This document shows positions 1 through 8,596 of a DNA stretch of 44,077 nt, one piece after another. Under the pieces are notes generated by a model. It saw only the letters and a program-made list of their open reading frames with translations, was not told the DNA's origin and did no database searches. The stretch lies in the IMG/VR virus record IMGVR_UViG_3300031834_000011, positions 1 to 44,077 of that record; one strand, given 5' to 3'. Both the position numbers and the translations under genes were made by a program. Positions within the stretch are counted from its first letter, which is position 1. Each line of letters begins with the position of its first letter. This stretch comes from a virus.

Positions 1-37
1 ATATCAAGGCTAAGTGAGAATTGACTAAGTACTTCCC

Positions 38-616
38 TTAGCTTAGACGCCGCCATTTGTCCTTTGGGTTGGTTGTGATCAAGATGTGCGCCGAGTCTGT
101 GTATTGAAAAGTTGTCGTCCAATCTTCTTCTCCGTTTTCGTCGTACAGTGTATCAGGGCCTTCCAAAAATAGGTGCATTTCGGCTAGTCTTCGCTTGGTC
201 AAACCTGGCAAGGTAACCAGCTTCTGCTTTAGCTTTGCCTTGTCCCAACTAAGCAGACATTGCGCGGCTGACTTTTTGTCCTCACTATTTAGGAACTTAA
301 GCAATTGAGACTTGCCGAGGTTAGTAGGTCCCACGTTGAATACAAAGCTAACCAGGGCGTCAAATTCCTGTTGCAATAACTCTACTTTGACCAAGTTGGT
401 AAGATAACCCTCCATTTGCTTTATATCTTCGAGAAGAATGATGTCGGCCTCGATCGGAGAGATTACCTGGCCAAGTTGCACGCCATCAATATGACCGTAC
501 CCAATTGTAGGAATACCGACTGGGTCTAGGTAGGCTTCTACTATGCCGTTTTTGTTTAGTTTATGCAAACCCTCAAATTTCTTGATCAAAAACAGACCAG
601 CCGGTGATAATCTCAC
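38..616 (-). CDS. GH24 endolysin (T4-lysozyme-like muramidase)
   Basis: This 192-aa protein hydrolyses the peptidoglycan sugar backbone for host lysis. The GH24 catalytic triad is visible near the N-terminus: Glu15 in a KKFEG context, Asp31 in YLDPVG and Thr37 in PTIGYGH. The single-domain length fits the family. There is no signal peptide or signal-anchor, so export would need a holin. The start is GTG at 616 with a strong AGGAGG site just upstream. It is the last gene of a three-gene minus-strand group. The enzyme family is secure; substrate specificity is inferred from the family. Confidence 0.93.
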   Translation of the reverse strand: MRLSPAGLFLIKKFEGLHKLNKNGIVEAYLDPVGIPTIGYGHIDGVQLGQVISPIEADIILLEDIKQMEGYLTNLVKVELLQQEFDALVSFVFNVGPTNLGKSQLLKFLNSEDKKSAAQCLLSWDKAKLKQKLVTLPGLTKRRLAEMHLFLEGPDTLYDENGEEDWTTTFQYTDSAHILITTNPKDKWRRLS

Positions 617-628
617 TATCGCCTCCTG

Positions 629-1408
629 TTAATGATTGTCGTTTATGTTCTCCGCAACAAGGCTGTCCCACGAATCAGTTACGTCCTTAGCACCGCCAAG
701 ATCTAGGATATCGCCAAAGTCAATCTTATTGCCATTAGGCATGACCAGCTTAACATCAGTGTAGTCTATTTCTGGATCGGATTCTGGGTCGTCGCGAGTA
801 GCTGGGTAGCCAGCATAAGCGTCATACTTGATAAGCAAAGTTAACTCTGCCGGGTCATCTTCAGAAATAAGGTCAAAGGTACTAGCCTCACGTTCACTAA
901 ATAAGTGAGTTATGTCGGCTTTTACACCATGACCAGAGAACCATACTTTGCCGTTGTCAGACCAAAACTCAGCAAAAGTCTCTATTGACCCAGAGATCTT
1001 GGCCGTAGCAACACGCCCAACCACCTTGGCTTCTGAATTTTCGGACGACCACTCATATTTGGACACATTGCCATGGTCAGACACTTCCCAGACATTAGGA
1101 AAGAAGTTCTTCTTGTCCAAGTAGGCCAGAAGAGCTTTTTCGGCTTCGTCTGTGGATTTAAAAGTGCCTATGTGCTTCATATTGACCGACACGGAGATTT
1201 GGCTGCCCAAGCTCCCGGCTGGCGAAAAGTACGCATCATAATCGTCAGGCTGATCTTCCTCGTTCTCTTCATCTAGGTCTTCTATCTCCTCTTCCTCTTC
1301 GTAAGCCAATACTATGGCATCGGCATCGGCACGTGCTATTTTGCCGTCCTTTATTTTGATGCCAACATTGGTGCAGATTTGGCTGAGTGAGGTCTTTGTT
1401 ACTCGCAT
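629..1408 (-). CDS. Acidic protein of unknown function with N-terminal shared tag module
   Basis: A 259-aa protein that I do not recognise. Residues 1-32 carry a divergent copy of the short module seen in five other proteins of this window (GIKIKDGKIARAD, compare GVSVIDGKIKPSD at 42175). A strongly acidic stretch follows (about residues 37-55, nearly all Glu/Asp), then a body of about 190 residues with alternating beta-like segments. An AAGGAA ribosome-binding site precedes the ATG. It lies 12 bp upstream of the endolysin and shares its strand. The tag assignment here is weaker than for the other copies, because one residue is missing from the spacing. Confidence 0.8.
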   Translation of the reverse strand: MRVTKTSLSQICTNVGIKIKDGKIARADADAIVLAYEEEEEIEDLDEENEEDQPDDYDAYFSPAGSLGSQISVSVNMKHIGTFKSTDEAEKALLAYLDKKNFFPNVWEVSDHGNVSKYEWSSENSEAKVVGRVATAKISGSIETFAEFWSDNGKVWFSGHGVKADITHLFSEREASTFDLISEDDPAELTLLIKYDAYAGYPATRDDPESDPEIDYTDVKLVMPNGNKIDFGDILDLGGAKDVTDSWDSLVAENINDNH

Positions 1409-1419
1409 GCTTCGGTTCC

Positions 1420-1938
1420 TTATTTAGTCATCCGTCCTGATCGTCCAGACCGTCCAGACCTGTTAGGTGCGCTTTTTTCTGGTTTGGTTGGCTTTTTGGT
1501 TGTCGTCTTAGGTGTTCTGGTTGGCTTAGCCTTCACCTTTGGAGCTAGCGTTTGTGCTCCGTTAAGTAGTGCTGCTATGCAATGCTTACATGTTCTAGGT
1601 GAAAACCTAGGGTTGGTGACAGATGGCGCTGCCCCGTTGGAGTGAATAATATCCGAACTATCCTTACCTTCCAGTGCTACTTCGCACACGTAAAGAAAAT
1701 ACTCGCACGTGCACGACATCCAAGTCTTCGCACCTAGGTCGTGTCTGCCATAAAATTTCAGTGTTACCTGCCGTGGTATAGAATCGGCCTTGCAGATGGC
1801 AACTACTTGTCTGTACTCACCATAAGCGTCCGAACCAGCTTCTACCTTTTTGAACTGTACTCTGACCCTTTTGGCATTTTGGATAATAATAGGATGACTT
1901 CTTTTGGTTACGTCCAATATTTGTTTGGCTGTTAGCAT
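1420..1938 (-). CDS. SWIM-type zinc-finger-like protein with basic tail
   Basis: A 172-aa protein whose central part has a CxC pair (SCTCEY, about residue 77) followed some 40 residues later by CxHC (TCKHC, about residue 117). This CxC...CxH arrangement is that of SWIM zinc fingers, which bind nucleic acid or protein partners. The last 40 residues are rich in Lys, Arg, Thr and Pro and end in Gly-Arg-Ser repeats, suggesting nucleic-acid contact. It is first in the minus-strand group and is divergent from the sigma factor gene, with which it shares a short AT-rich control region. Exact role unknown. Confidence 0.75.
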   Translation of the reverse strand: MLTAKQILDVTKRSHPIIIQNAKRVRVQFKKVEAGSDAYGEYRQVVAICKADSIPRQVTLKFYGRHDLGAKTWMSCTCEYFLYVCEVALEGKDSSDIIHSNGAAPSVTNPRFSPRTCKHCIAALLNGAQTLAPKVKAKPTRTPKTTTKKPTKPEKSAPNRSGRSGRSGRMTK

Positions 1939-2011
1939 ATGCCATCCGTTACCGAAATATAAATGTTACTTATAAAACTATAATATACAAATGCTTAAGC
2001 TGGGGTGTTCT
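1939..2011. promoter_or_regulatory. Divergent AT-rich promoter region
   Basis: This 73-bp gap separates the divergent zinc-finger and sigma-factor genes. It contains a perfect TATAAT at 1979-1984 on the plus strand, plus TATAAATG (1958-1965) and TATAAAAC (1971-1978), which resemble the TATAAATA late-promoter box of T4-type phages. No good -35 TTGACA stands at the right distance from TATAAT. Promoter function follows from position and base composition; which polymerase form uses it cannot be told from the sequence. Confidence 0.5.
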
Positions 2012-3547
2012 ATGGCGTCCAAACGTAAGAAAGTTACTACCAAGTTTTGGGATGATGACACCACCGAGGACGACTTAGACGAGGTTCCGATAGCACCAAA
2101 AGCCGCACTTATGGAAGATGAGTTAGCAGAAATATCAGAAAAGGACATAACTGAGGCCACCGGCCTTTCGCAAATAGACGAGGTACTGCTCGACGACATC
2201 GAGGTAGAGGACGACGATAACTTGTTGCATCCAGCCGAGGTAGCAGCCAAATACCAGGCTACTATAAAAGGTGGCACAATCGGTGGATCTGATGAGCAGA
2301 TACTCAAAGACCTCAGAAAGATGGTTTTCGCCGTCCCACTGTTGCACCAAGAGGAAGTCCACAGGCTTTTCATCCAAATAGACCAATGCATTTTTCCGGC
2401 AGTTCACTCTATTATGGAATGTTCAGTCGTATTTTTCGGATCGGTAATTCAGGTGGTGACCAAAGTAGCGGCTGGCAACACCTACGGCAAAAACATCTAC
2501 GAAAAAGAAGATGCGGGGCCTGACACAGTTAACGCCAAGGGAACGTACAAAGCTCACGAAATGGACTTTTTGGTCAACGCCTATAAACTTATTCGCATGT
2601 TTGCTGACTCCCAAAATAGCAGGACCGGGCCAATCAAGGAAGCCATGGAAAGATGCTTGTTTATTCGTGGTGTCTACGAAGACGTTCTGCACGAGTTTAC
2701 CTCCAAGATGCGTTACTATGACGAGCTTCACTGGATGGCATATGAGGCTAAACAAAACAACCAGGACGAGTATCGCCGCATTTGCGACCTGATCGCCAGG
2801 ATCGACGAGGATTTGGAGCTAAATAGGCACGCCTTCTACATATCGCGAGACGCAAGGCACACTTATACTAAGTATATGCTGCTCCGCTCCACTATTATTG
2901 CACCCTACTTGAGAACCGCCTATTCGGCAGCCAAATCGACCGCACGAAACCCGCACCAAATGCTAGACAACTTCCAGAACGGCTCCATCGGCCTTATGAG
3001 AGCCGTCAGCTGCTATTCCACCCGGCGGCCAGCCTCGTTTGCCTCCGTGGCCAAGTGGTGGATAAAGCAAATGATGCTTCTTTCTATCAAGGAAGACGCT
3101 AACTTTGTTAAGCTACCAGTGTCCACATGGCAGGCCCACACGCAGCTAGAGAAGGCTAGGTCCAGAGTTGGAGCGTCGGAGGAGAATATGGAAGCCATTG
3201 CTCTGGCGGCCAAGGTCCCAGTTAGGAAAGTCAAGTCAGTATACCACACTGTTCGCATTGCCCAGGTATACAGTCTCAACCGCACCTACGACGCAGACGA
3301 AAAGTTGACGCTGGAAGACATCATGACCGATGATGATCGTCTTGGCGGTATCCCAGATGAACTTCTGGACGAGCTACGCGAGCATTGTCTGCGAACTAAC
3401 CTTATTCCGGATGAGCTTCGGGCGCTAGCCCTTCGCCACGGAATGATAGACATACTACCGATTAACGAAGTTGACAATAACGCTGTTTTAATGGAGGCTA
3501 CTGTGCAAAATCTTGCGAAAATTGGCTTTCACTACAAAATCTTTTGA
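2012..3547 (+). CDS. RNA polymerase sigma-70 family factor (phage-encoded)
   Basis: A 511-aa protein that likely redirects host RNA polymerase to phage promoters. Roughly residues 316-365 carry a clear sigma region 2: a GSIGLMRAV core, then STRRPASFASVAKWWIKQ, the classic region 2.3/2.4 with paired tryptophans, then a KLPVSTW segment at the start of region 3. A helix-turn-helix-like stretch and a LEDIMTDDD segment follow. No convincing region 4 is visible. The first 70 residues are very acidic and are not a standard region 1. An upstream ATG at 1991 exists, but the GGGG site fits the start at 2012. It is divergent from the minus-strand lysis-side group. Confidence 0.88.
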   Translation: MASKRKKVTTKFWDDDTTEDDLDEVPIAPKAALMEDELAEISEKDITEATGLSQIDEVLLDDIEVEDDDNLLHPAEVAAKYQATIKGGTIGGSDEQILKDLRKMVFAVPLLHQEEVHRLFIQIDQCIFPAVHSIMECSVVFFGSVIQVVTKVAAGNTYGKNIYEKEDAGPDTVNAKGTYKAHEMDFLVNAYKLIRMFADSQNSRTGPIKEAMERCLFIRGVYEDVLHEFTSKMRYYDELHWMAYEAKQNNQDEYRRICDLIARIDEDLELNRHAFYISRDARHTYTKYMLLRSTIIAPYLRTAYSAAKSTARNPHQMLDNFQNGSIGLMRAVSCYSTRRPASFASVAKWWIKQMMLLSIKEDANFVKLPVSTWQAHTQLEKARSRVGASEENMEAIALAAKVPVRKVKSVYHTVRIAQVYSLNRTYDADEKLTLEDIMTDDDRLGGIPDELLDELREHCLRTNLIPDELRALALRHGMIDILPINEVDNNAVLMEATVQNLAKIGFHYKIF

Positions 3548-3637
3548 TTGAGTGCTTGTATTGGCTTCCCACTAAAACAATGTTAGATTAGTTTATCGCA
3601 TTAGCGACCATAAATGCATTAGCACAAGGAATTAAGT

Positions 3638-5065
3638 ATGAATCTTCCAGTACCAGGACCTCAGTCTGTCCAAAATCACACATTACCTAAAGGTGTATCA
3701 CTGCCGCAAATCAAGGCTGGCTTCGGGGCAGCAACTGGTGGCCGTGCCAAATGGGACGACGGTATCAAGTGGGGAGAGCTTCCAGAAAAGGCTTGGACGC
3801 AGCTCCGGTTCTACGGCGACGTGTACTTGTTGGCCACCTCGTGGATCAAGCACCAAAAGAGTGGGAAAAAGTTTCCTCTTTTGTCCCTAGCGTGGGACCC
3901 GGAAACCAAACACTTCTCACGATCCGGTGACCCGATTCTTGAAGATTTTGATCCGCGTAACTCGACCAATCCAGAAATCAAGGACATTACGCCTCGGCAG
4001 CATGGTTATGGCCACGCTATCTTCCGGCAAGCCCAGCAAATGAACCAAGTTAGACCATGGGCTCCTGTCAAGCTGCCAATTTCGCTTATTCTCAGTATTC
4101 AGCGTCTGTCTGGTATGAATGTTCACATCATCGATGGTCAGCGCTATGAGGCTGATGTCACCGACCCATACTGGGGAGCAGACGTTTATGTACTGTATGA
4201 TTCCACGGCAAGAGCTGAGCAGAAGTACCAAGTACAAATCGGCCCTAAGGTACCGCTGACGGACTTGGAAATTAGCTACATCAGTCAGCAGTACGATTGG
4301 AAGAGCCGGGTGGTTTGGCCATCTCGCGAGGAAGTAATTCGGTCTCTCAAAGAAAATGGTTATTACGACCTGATTGCTCCCCAAAACCACATGATCACCC
4401 AACCGGCGGTGCCGCCTTCCAGCTTTGGCATGCTACCTCCACCGCCTTTCCCACAGGTGCTGCCACCACAGGCCCCGCCACCGGTCCAGCAGCCAGAGTA
4501 CCAGCAGGCGTATGCTCCCCAACAGATGTATGCTCCGCAGCCGCCAGCGCCGCATCCAGACTATTATCCGCAAGCTCCGCAGGGTATGCAAGCTCCTTCC
4601 ACTGCTTCGTTTGCACCTCCACCAGCTCCTCCTGCGCAAGCGATGCCACCGCAGCCGTTTGGCGCTCCGCCAATACCGATGGCCCCGCCGCAGGCCCCGG
4701 TTAATGCGGCTCCGGTTTCTCCGGTACCAGCCGGTTTACGTCCATCGGCTCCAGTATCGGCTCCAGCAGCGGAGGGGCTTATCGAGCTAGATGACATCCC
4801 TTTTGACGGTGCGGCTGAATCAGCCGCAATCGGCCAGGAAGTGACTGAGCGTACTTACCAAGTGGTCGGCAAAGGAAAGCCTATGGGTCACGGTGCTTTT
4901 CAGACCTTGATAGGGCAGTACGCAGAAGCCACAAAGCGCTTGCCGTTAAGGACTTGTAGCCGTGGCGAGCTAGAAGGCATTGATGTACTTACCTGTTACA
5001 GTCAGTATCGTGGTGACTCTGTTTGCATGAAATGTCCGTTGCGCAGATACTGCATAGAGGGATAA
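3638..5065 (+). CDS. Putative ssDNA-binding protein with Pro-rich linker and Cys cluster
   Basis: A 475-aa protein. Residues about 40-220 look like the OB-fold single-stranded DNA-binding proteins of large phages: an aromatic, basic strand pattern (WTQLRFYGDVYLLATSW), then a second half with DPYWGADVYVLYD and a KYQVQIGP segment. Residues about 250-390 form a low-complexity Pro/Ala/Gln linker. The last 35 residues hold five cysteines, including CMKCPLRRYC, suggesting a metal site. It lies two genes upstream of the RecA-like recombinase, which fits a gp32-like role in recombination. The fold call rests on pattern similarity by eye and is moderate. Confidence 0.6.
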   Translation: MNLPVPGPQSVQNHTLPKGVSLPQIKAGFGAATGGRAKWDDGIKWGELPEKAWTQLRFYGDVYLLATSWIKHQKSGKKFPLLSLAWDPETKHFSRSGDPILEDFDPRNSTNPEIKDITPRQHGYGHAIFRQAQQMNQVRPWAPVKLPISLILSIQRLSGMNVHIIDGQRYEADVTDPYWGADVYVLYDSTARAEQKYQVQIGPKVPLTDLEISYISQQYDWKSRVVWPSREEVIRSLKENGYYDLIAPQNHMITQPAVPPSSFGMLPPPPFPQVLPPQAPPPVQQPEYQQAYAPQQMYAPQPPAPHPDYYPQAPQGMQAPSTASFAPPPAPPAQAMPPQPFGAPPIPMAPPQAPVNAAPVSPVPAGLRPSAPVSAPAAEGLIELDDIPFDGAAESAAIGQEVTERTYQVVGKGKPMGHGAFQTLIGQYAEATKRLPLRTCSRGELEGIDVLTCYSQYRGDSVCMKCPLRRYCIEG

Positions 5066-5067
5066 AC

Positions 5068-5367
5068 ATGAATAGCACACCAACGCCAGGTCTAGATCGG
5101 TTTTTGGAACTCAAGGAAAACAAGGTTAGTCAAACTTTCATCTTTCTTCTTGAGGAGGAAGCATCATGGTTAGACGAGGAAACTTGTTGGGTTCATCATT
5201 TACGGTCACCAGTGCACTTAATCAGGCTAAGCGACGAAGAGTTTAAAATACTCGACATCGGAGTGCACCCAAAGACGGTGATCACGAAAGCTGGTAAGGA
5301 AATACAGACGTTTAACGGTGTGCCACGAGTGCAAGTCCTGAAGAAAATTCTCTCTTCTCTTTCTTAA
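5068..5367 (+). CDS. Hypothetical protein, 99 aa
   Basis: I do not recognise this small protein. The start at 5068 sits 2 bp after the upstream stop with AGAGG as its ribosome-binding site; a longer in-frame start at 5023 would overlap the previous gene and has no site. The protein is mixed charge, with a Glu-rich stretch around residue 25-35, and has no membrane segment or cysteine motif. It is probably cotranscribed with the putative ssDNA-binding gene. Confidence 0.75.
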   Translation: MNSTPTPGLDRFLELKENKVSQTFIFLLEEEASWLDEETCWVHHLRSPVHLIRLSDEEFKILDIGVHPKTVITKAGKEIQTFNGVPRVQVLKKILSSLS

Positions 5368-5428
5368 TAAGGTCGGGTGCATAACCGGTCTTCTTTGTTG
5401 GCCGAAAAGCCTACTTTGCCATTAATAA

Positions 5429-5460
5429 GCGGCCTGGCACCTCAGTCAGGCCGCATTTTC
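5429..5460 (+). terminator. Hairpin with T-run before the recombinase gene
   Basis: GCGGCCTG (5429-5436) pairs perfectly with CAGGCCGC (5447-5454) around a 10-nt loop and is followed by ATTTTC. This is an intrinsic-terminator-like structure, 14 bp from the start of the RecA-like gene, so it could also act as an attenuator or an mRNA-stabilising hairpin. Confidence 0.6.
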
Positions 5461-5473
5461 CTCGGAGAAAAAC

Positions 5474-6922
5474 ATGAATCCAGATGTTGCCGCATTGGTT
5501 GCGGAAGGCATTGATATAGACAAGATCATGGGAGCAGCTGTTACCGCTGCTGAGAAAAAGTCCAAGTTGCAACCGGTATACCTAAAACGTGACTCATTTG
5601 CTGCGTACGCCATCCATACAGGATCATTATGGCTTGATCTAATTATGGGGGGCGGCATTCCTCCATCTCGCATCGTCGGGATCTCAGGCCCTGAACACTC
5701 AGGTAAGTCGCTCCTGGCCACTGAGATTATAGCTAACCAATTGCGGGCTGGTCGCCACGCATTCTACAAAGATGCCGAGGGTGGGTCAGATCCGCTGTTT
5801 CTAAAGAGTCGTGGTATCGATTTTGACCTTTTCCGTGGCAAAAGAGATAAGAAAGGCAAGCTCAAAGATGGAGAGAGGGACCTGATCCATTACTACCAGC
5901 CCACCACTGGTGATGAAGTCTTGCACTTCATTCATGAATTGGCGGCTAAGTTACCGGAAAACCGAACGCCAACGTTCCCAACGGCACTCATTACGCTTGA
6001 CTCAGTGGTGGCGCTGGTTACTGATGCTGTTTCCGACGACATAGACTCTAACCGAATGGCTATGCATGCCAAAATGTATTCAGAAATGTTGCCAATCATA
6101 AACAGTAATCTCATTAGAACCGGCTGTAGTTTCATCTATACTAACCAGATTAGACAAAAGCCGATGGCCAGCAAATACGAAAACCCTGATTATGAACCCT
6201 GCGGATCGGCGCTACGTTACTTTGCCAGTATCAGGCTGCGACTGTCGGCCTCTAAGCCAAAGTTTGGAGACAATGACCACCCCTTTGCCGATAAGGACAA
6301 AGGCTTTATCAAAGATGCTGCGCCGAAAGCCGGTGGGGTTTGGGAGGAGCCTCATTACGACAGTGAGGGCCAGGAAGTCGGGCTGGACCGGTACACGTAC
6401 ACAGCCATCAGAACAGTCAAAAACAAGGTCTACAACCCGTTCAAAGTATGCTGGATTAGGACGCAGTTTGAGGAAAACGGCTCCACTGGTCGCGGGCTGG
6501 ACAAGGTGTTTGATGTGTTTAGCTTTCTGCACCAGGTTGGCCTTATCAAGCCAGCGGTGCTGACTGCCGAGGAGAAAGCTGCCAAGGTTAAGGTCGAAGC
6601 AGTTAAGGGTAGATACGAACCAGTGGCTGGCAGTCCTGTTGACTTGGTAGCTTTGGGGATGCCCAAAAGATGGACCTACCAGCAGTTCAAGAAATGGATA
6701 AATGAAACTCCGTCTATCGTAATGGTCCTACGCGATAAATTGTTGGTTTCTGGCTGGGCGTTTAACAATCTGGAAAGCACGCCGGATCACGAGGCTGAGC
6801 GGCAATCTGAGCAAGACGAAACTGAGACTGCTCCGGTATCGCCATCACCACTTCCTCCGCTCCCACCACCAATACTGGCTACGCCACCGCCAGTTATGCC
6901 TTCGCCTCCAGCTCCTGCCTAG
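5474..6922 (+). CDS. uvsX: RecA/UvsX-like recombinase
   Basis: A 482-aa ATP-dependent strand-exchange protein. The P-loop GPEHSGKS is at residues 72-79 and a Walker B strand (TALITLDSVVAL) is near residue 175. A NQIR segment near residue 220 matches the RecA L2/Gln switch region. Fold order follows RecA core proteins. The C-terminal 50 residues are acidic and then Pro-rich, not typical RecA sequence. GGAG precedes the ATG. Neighbours (putative ssDNA-binding protein upstream, gp47-like phosphoesterase downstream) support a phage recombination and replication-restart role. Whether it is closer to host RecA or T4 UvsX needs a tree. Confidence 0.92.
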   Translation: MNPDVAALVAEGIDIDKIMGAAVTAAEKKSKLQPVYLKRDSFAAYAIHTGSLWLDLIMGGGIPPSRIVGISGPEHSGKSLLATEIIANQLRAGRHAFYKDAEGGSDPLFLKSRGIDFDLFRGKRDKKGKLKDGERDLIHYYQPTTGDEVLHFIHELAAKLPENRTPTFPTALITLDSVVALVTDAVSDDIDSNRMAMHAKMYSEMLPIINSNLIRTGCSFIYTNQIRQKPMASKYENPDYEPCGSALRYFASIRLRLSASKPKFGDNDHPFADKDKGFIKDAAPKAGGVWEEPHYDSEGQEVGLDRYTYTAIRTVKNKVYNPFKVCWIRTQFEENGSTGRGLDKVFDVFSFLHQVGLIKPAVLTAEEKAAKVKVEAVKGRYEPVAGSPVDLVALGMPKRWTYQQFKKWINETPSIVMVLRDKLLVSGWAFNNLESTPDHEAERQSEQDETETAPVSPSPLPPLPPPILATPPPVMPSPPAPA

Positions 6923-6929
6923 GCACTTT

Positions 6930-6960
6930 GGGGAATGCATCATAGATTGGTGCATTCCCC
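6930..6960 (+). terminator. Ten-bp inverted repeat after the recombinase gene
   Basis: GGGGAATGCA (6930-6939) pairs perfectly with TGCATTCCCC (6951-6960) around an 11-nt loop, immediately after the recombinase stop codon. No U-tract follows on the plus strand (TAAAAAC), so it is a terminator-like or RNA-processing hairpin rather than a textbook terminator. Confidence 0.5.
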
Positions 6961-6995
6961 TAAAAACAGCGTGTAATAAGAAAAAAGGAAACAAC

Positions 6996-7259
6996 ATGAT
7001 TATTAGCGTAACACCGCAAGAGATGCTGGAAATCTTAATAAGGTCAGGTGTTGATACTGCTACTTCTAAGTCTATTATCCTTGACCTGCTCCTGGCTTCG
7101 GAAGGCGGGCTAAAGGTTCCACAGACAGAAGTAGAAGAAATCAATGAAATAGTGGAACCGTATTTCTCTGAAGTTGACGAGGTGGCCGCTAAGTCTAAAC
7201 GCAAAACCAAGCGGGTTAACTTTAGTGCCTTCGGCGGCTCCGCTGAGAATCTTAAATAA
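6996..7259 (+). CDS. Hypothetical protein, 87 aa
   Basis: An unrecognised small protein, helical in the first 60 residues, with a basic KSKRKTKR patch near the C-terminus. The AAAAAGGAA site fits the ATG at 6996. It lies between the recombinase and a phosphoesterase gene, so a minor role in DNA metabolism is possible, but nothing in the sequence shows one. Confidence 0.78.
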   Translation: MIISVTPQEMLEILIRSGVDTATSKSIILDLLLASEGGLKVPQTEVEEINEIVEPYFSEVDEVAAKSKRKTKRVNFSAFGGSAENLK

Positions 7260-7271
7260 GGACAGGTACAG

Positions 7272-7592
7272 ATGAAGTCGTCACTTACTGCCAGGTTACT
7301 ACTGGGACAGCTGCTTGAGTCCGACCAGATTGTTATGCATCAAAATTTTCCGAAAAACAATCAGCAATACCTGGAGGCCCAAATCGCAAAGCTAGAGGCA
7401 ATTGCTGATCACCACCACAGCATCTCAGTGTCCTTGTCTCATCCGGCCAGAGTAAGAGCTAGGTCCAGAGACATGGAGCAAAGCTGCACAGGGCTGATAA
7501 ATGGTATTAAGTTTGGCATCTCTTTTATGCTGGGTCTGGATCGGGACTTGGCAGAGGAAGACAGAAAAGCCGAAGCGGATGGTTTAGTATGA
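7272..7592 (+). CDS. Hypothetical protein, 106 aa
   Basis: Unrecognised. The protein is mostly helical, with a HHH stretch at residues 38-40 and an Arg-rich segment (RVRARSRD). AAGGACAGG precedes the ATG. Its stop overlaps the next start in an ATGA arrangement at 7589-7592, indicating translational coupling with the phosphoesterase gene. Confidence 0.78.
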   Translation: MKSSLTARLLLGQLLESDQIVMHQNFPKNNQQYLEAQIAKLEAIADHHHSISVSLSHPARVRARSRDMEQSCTGLINGIKFGISFMLGLDRDLAEEDRKAEADGLV

Positions 7593-8596
7593 AATTGCCC
7601 AGCGTATTGACTCCTCACTTTTTGCAAACCGGTGACATTCACATCGGTGAATGCCGAGCCTTGCCAGACTACCTGGACAGGCACGAGAAGGTTTTGTGGC
7701 AAATAGCCAACTTAGCAATAGCCAATAAACTGCCGTTGCTAATGACTGGAGACCTTTTCCATCTTAAGTCTACCAAGCACGAGGAACGGTGGTTAGCGGC
7801 TAGGTGGATTGGCTATCTGGAGGAAAACGAAGTACACAGCATCTTTATAGATGGCAATCACGACCATCTGTACGGTGAGTTTACGCAGATGATGGAATTC
7901 TCGCATATGCCGCTAAAGTATGTGAGAATGGTAGCGTGGTCTCCACGCGTGGTAAATATGCTGGGAGTGTCGTACTTGGCCATTCCGTGGCGTAACTACG
8001 AAGAGAACCAGATAAGAGCGATCGTTACCGCCCATCTTTTGCAAATGACCAGCGATAAGAAGGTGGTGATTCTTCACGAGTGTATAAAGGGCGCACTAGC
8101 CGATAACGGATTTGTTATTCCTGGCGGCACCTCACTGCCAAACATGCCAGAAATTACTTATTGGGCAGTTGGCGATATTCATAAAGTGCAAAAAACTAAC
8201 TTGGATAACGGGTGGTACGCTGGTGCTCCTGCGCAGTTCAAATTTCTAGACCAGCATAGCAAAGGGATTTTGGCTGTTGATCTAGCCAGTCCCTGCGAGC
8301 CTCATTTTATACCAATTGCGTCAAAACCAATGCGCGTGGTATCATCAGTGTCGCAGATTACAGACGACGCGTATTATCAGGTCAGAGGTAATGCTAATGA
8401 GATAATGAAGGCTAGTGGGTTTTCCCAAGTGGTTAATACCAGCTATGACGAATTAGACGCTGGCGTAGATGGTGGTATTAAGCCAATTACTGAGGGCTTA
8501 GACACCTATCTCTTGGACAAGGGAATACCAGAATCTTACCATAGTTACGCAGTGGACTGGGTGGAAAAACTGTTGACAGGAACGGAGCAAGGATGA
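7589..8596 (+). CDS. Calcineurin-like metallophosphoesterase (SbcD/Mre11/gp47-like)
   Basis: A 335-aa protein, the probable nuclease subunit of a recombination exonuclease. Metal-binding motifs appear in the usual order: GDIHIG near residue 12, MTGDLFH near residue 52, and GNHDH near residue 90, followed by a conserved HEC segment (about residue 155) and a VGDIHK segment (about residue 192). Length fits phage gp47. It overlaps both neighbours by 4 bp (ATGA). Its usual ATPase partner, SbcC/gp46, is not in the window and is expected elsewhere in the genome. The enzyme class is well supported; the DNA substrate is inferred. Confidence 0.88.
   Translation: MKLPSVLTPHFLQTGDIHIGECRALPDYLDRHEKVLWQIANLAIANKLPLLMTGDLFHLKSTKHEERWLAARWIGYLEENEVHSIFIDGNHDHLYGEFTQMMEFSHMPLKYVRMVAWSPRVVNMLGVSYLAIPWRNYEENQIRAIVTAHLLQMTSDKKVVILHECIKGALADNGFVIPGGTSLPNMPEITYWAVGDIHKVQKTNLDNGWYAGAPAQFKFLDQHSKGILAVDLASPCEPHFIPIASKPMRVVSSVSQITDDAYYQVRGNANEIMKASGFSQVVNTSYDELDAGVDGGIKPITEGLDTYLLDKGIPESYHSYAVDWVEKLLTGTEQG

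Noticed and set aside
4297-4797. Several overlapping frames in the Pro-rich linker region
   Set aside because: They arise from CCN-rich low-complexity DNA read in other frames.
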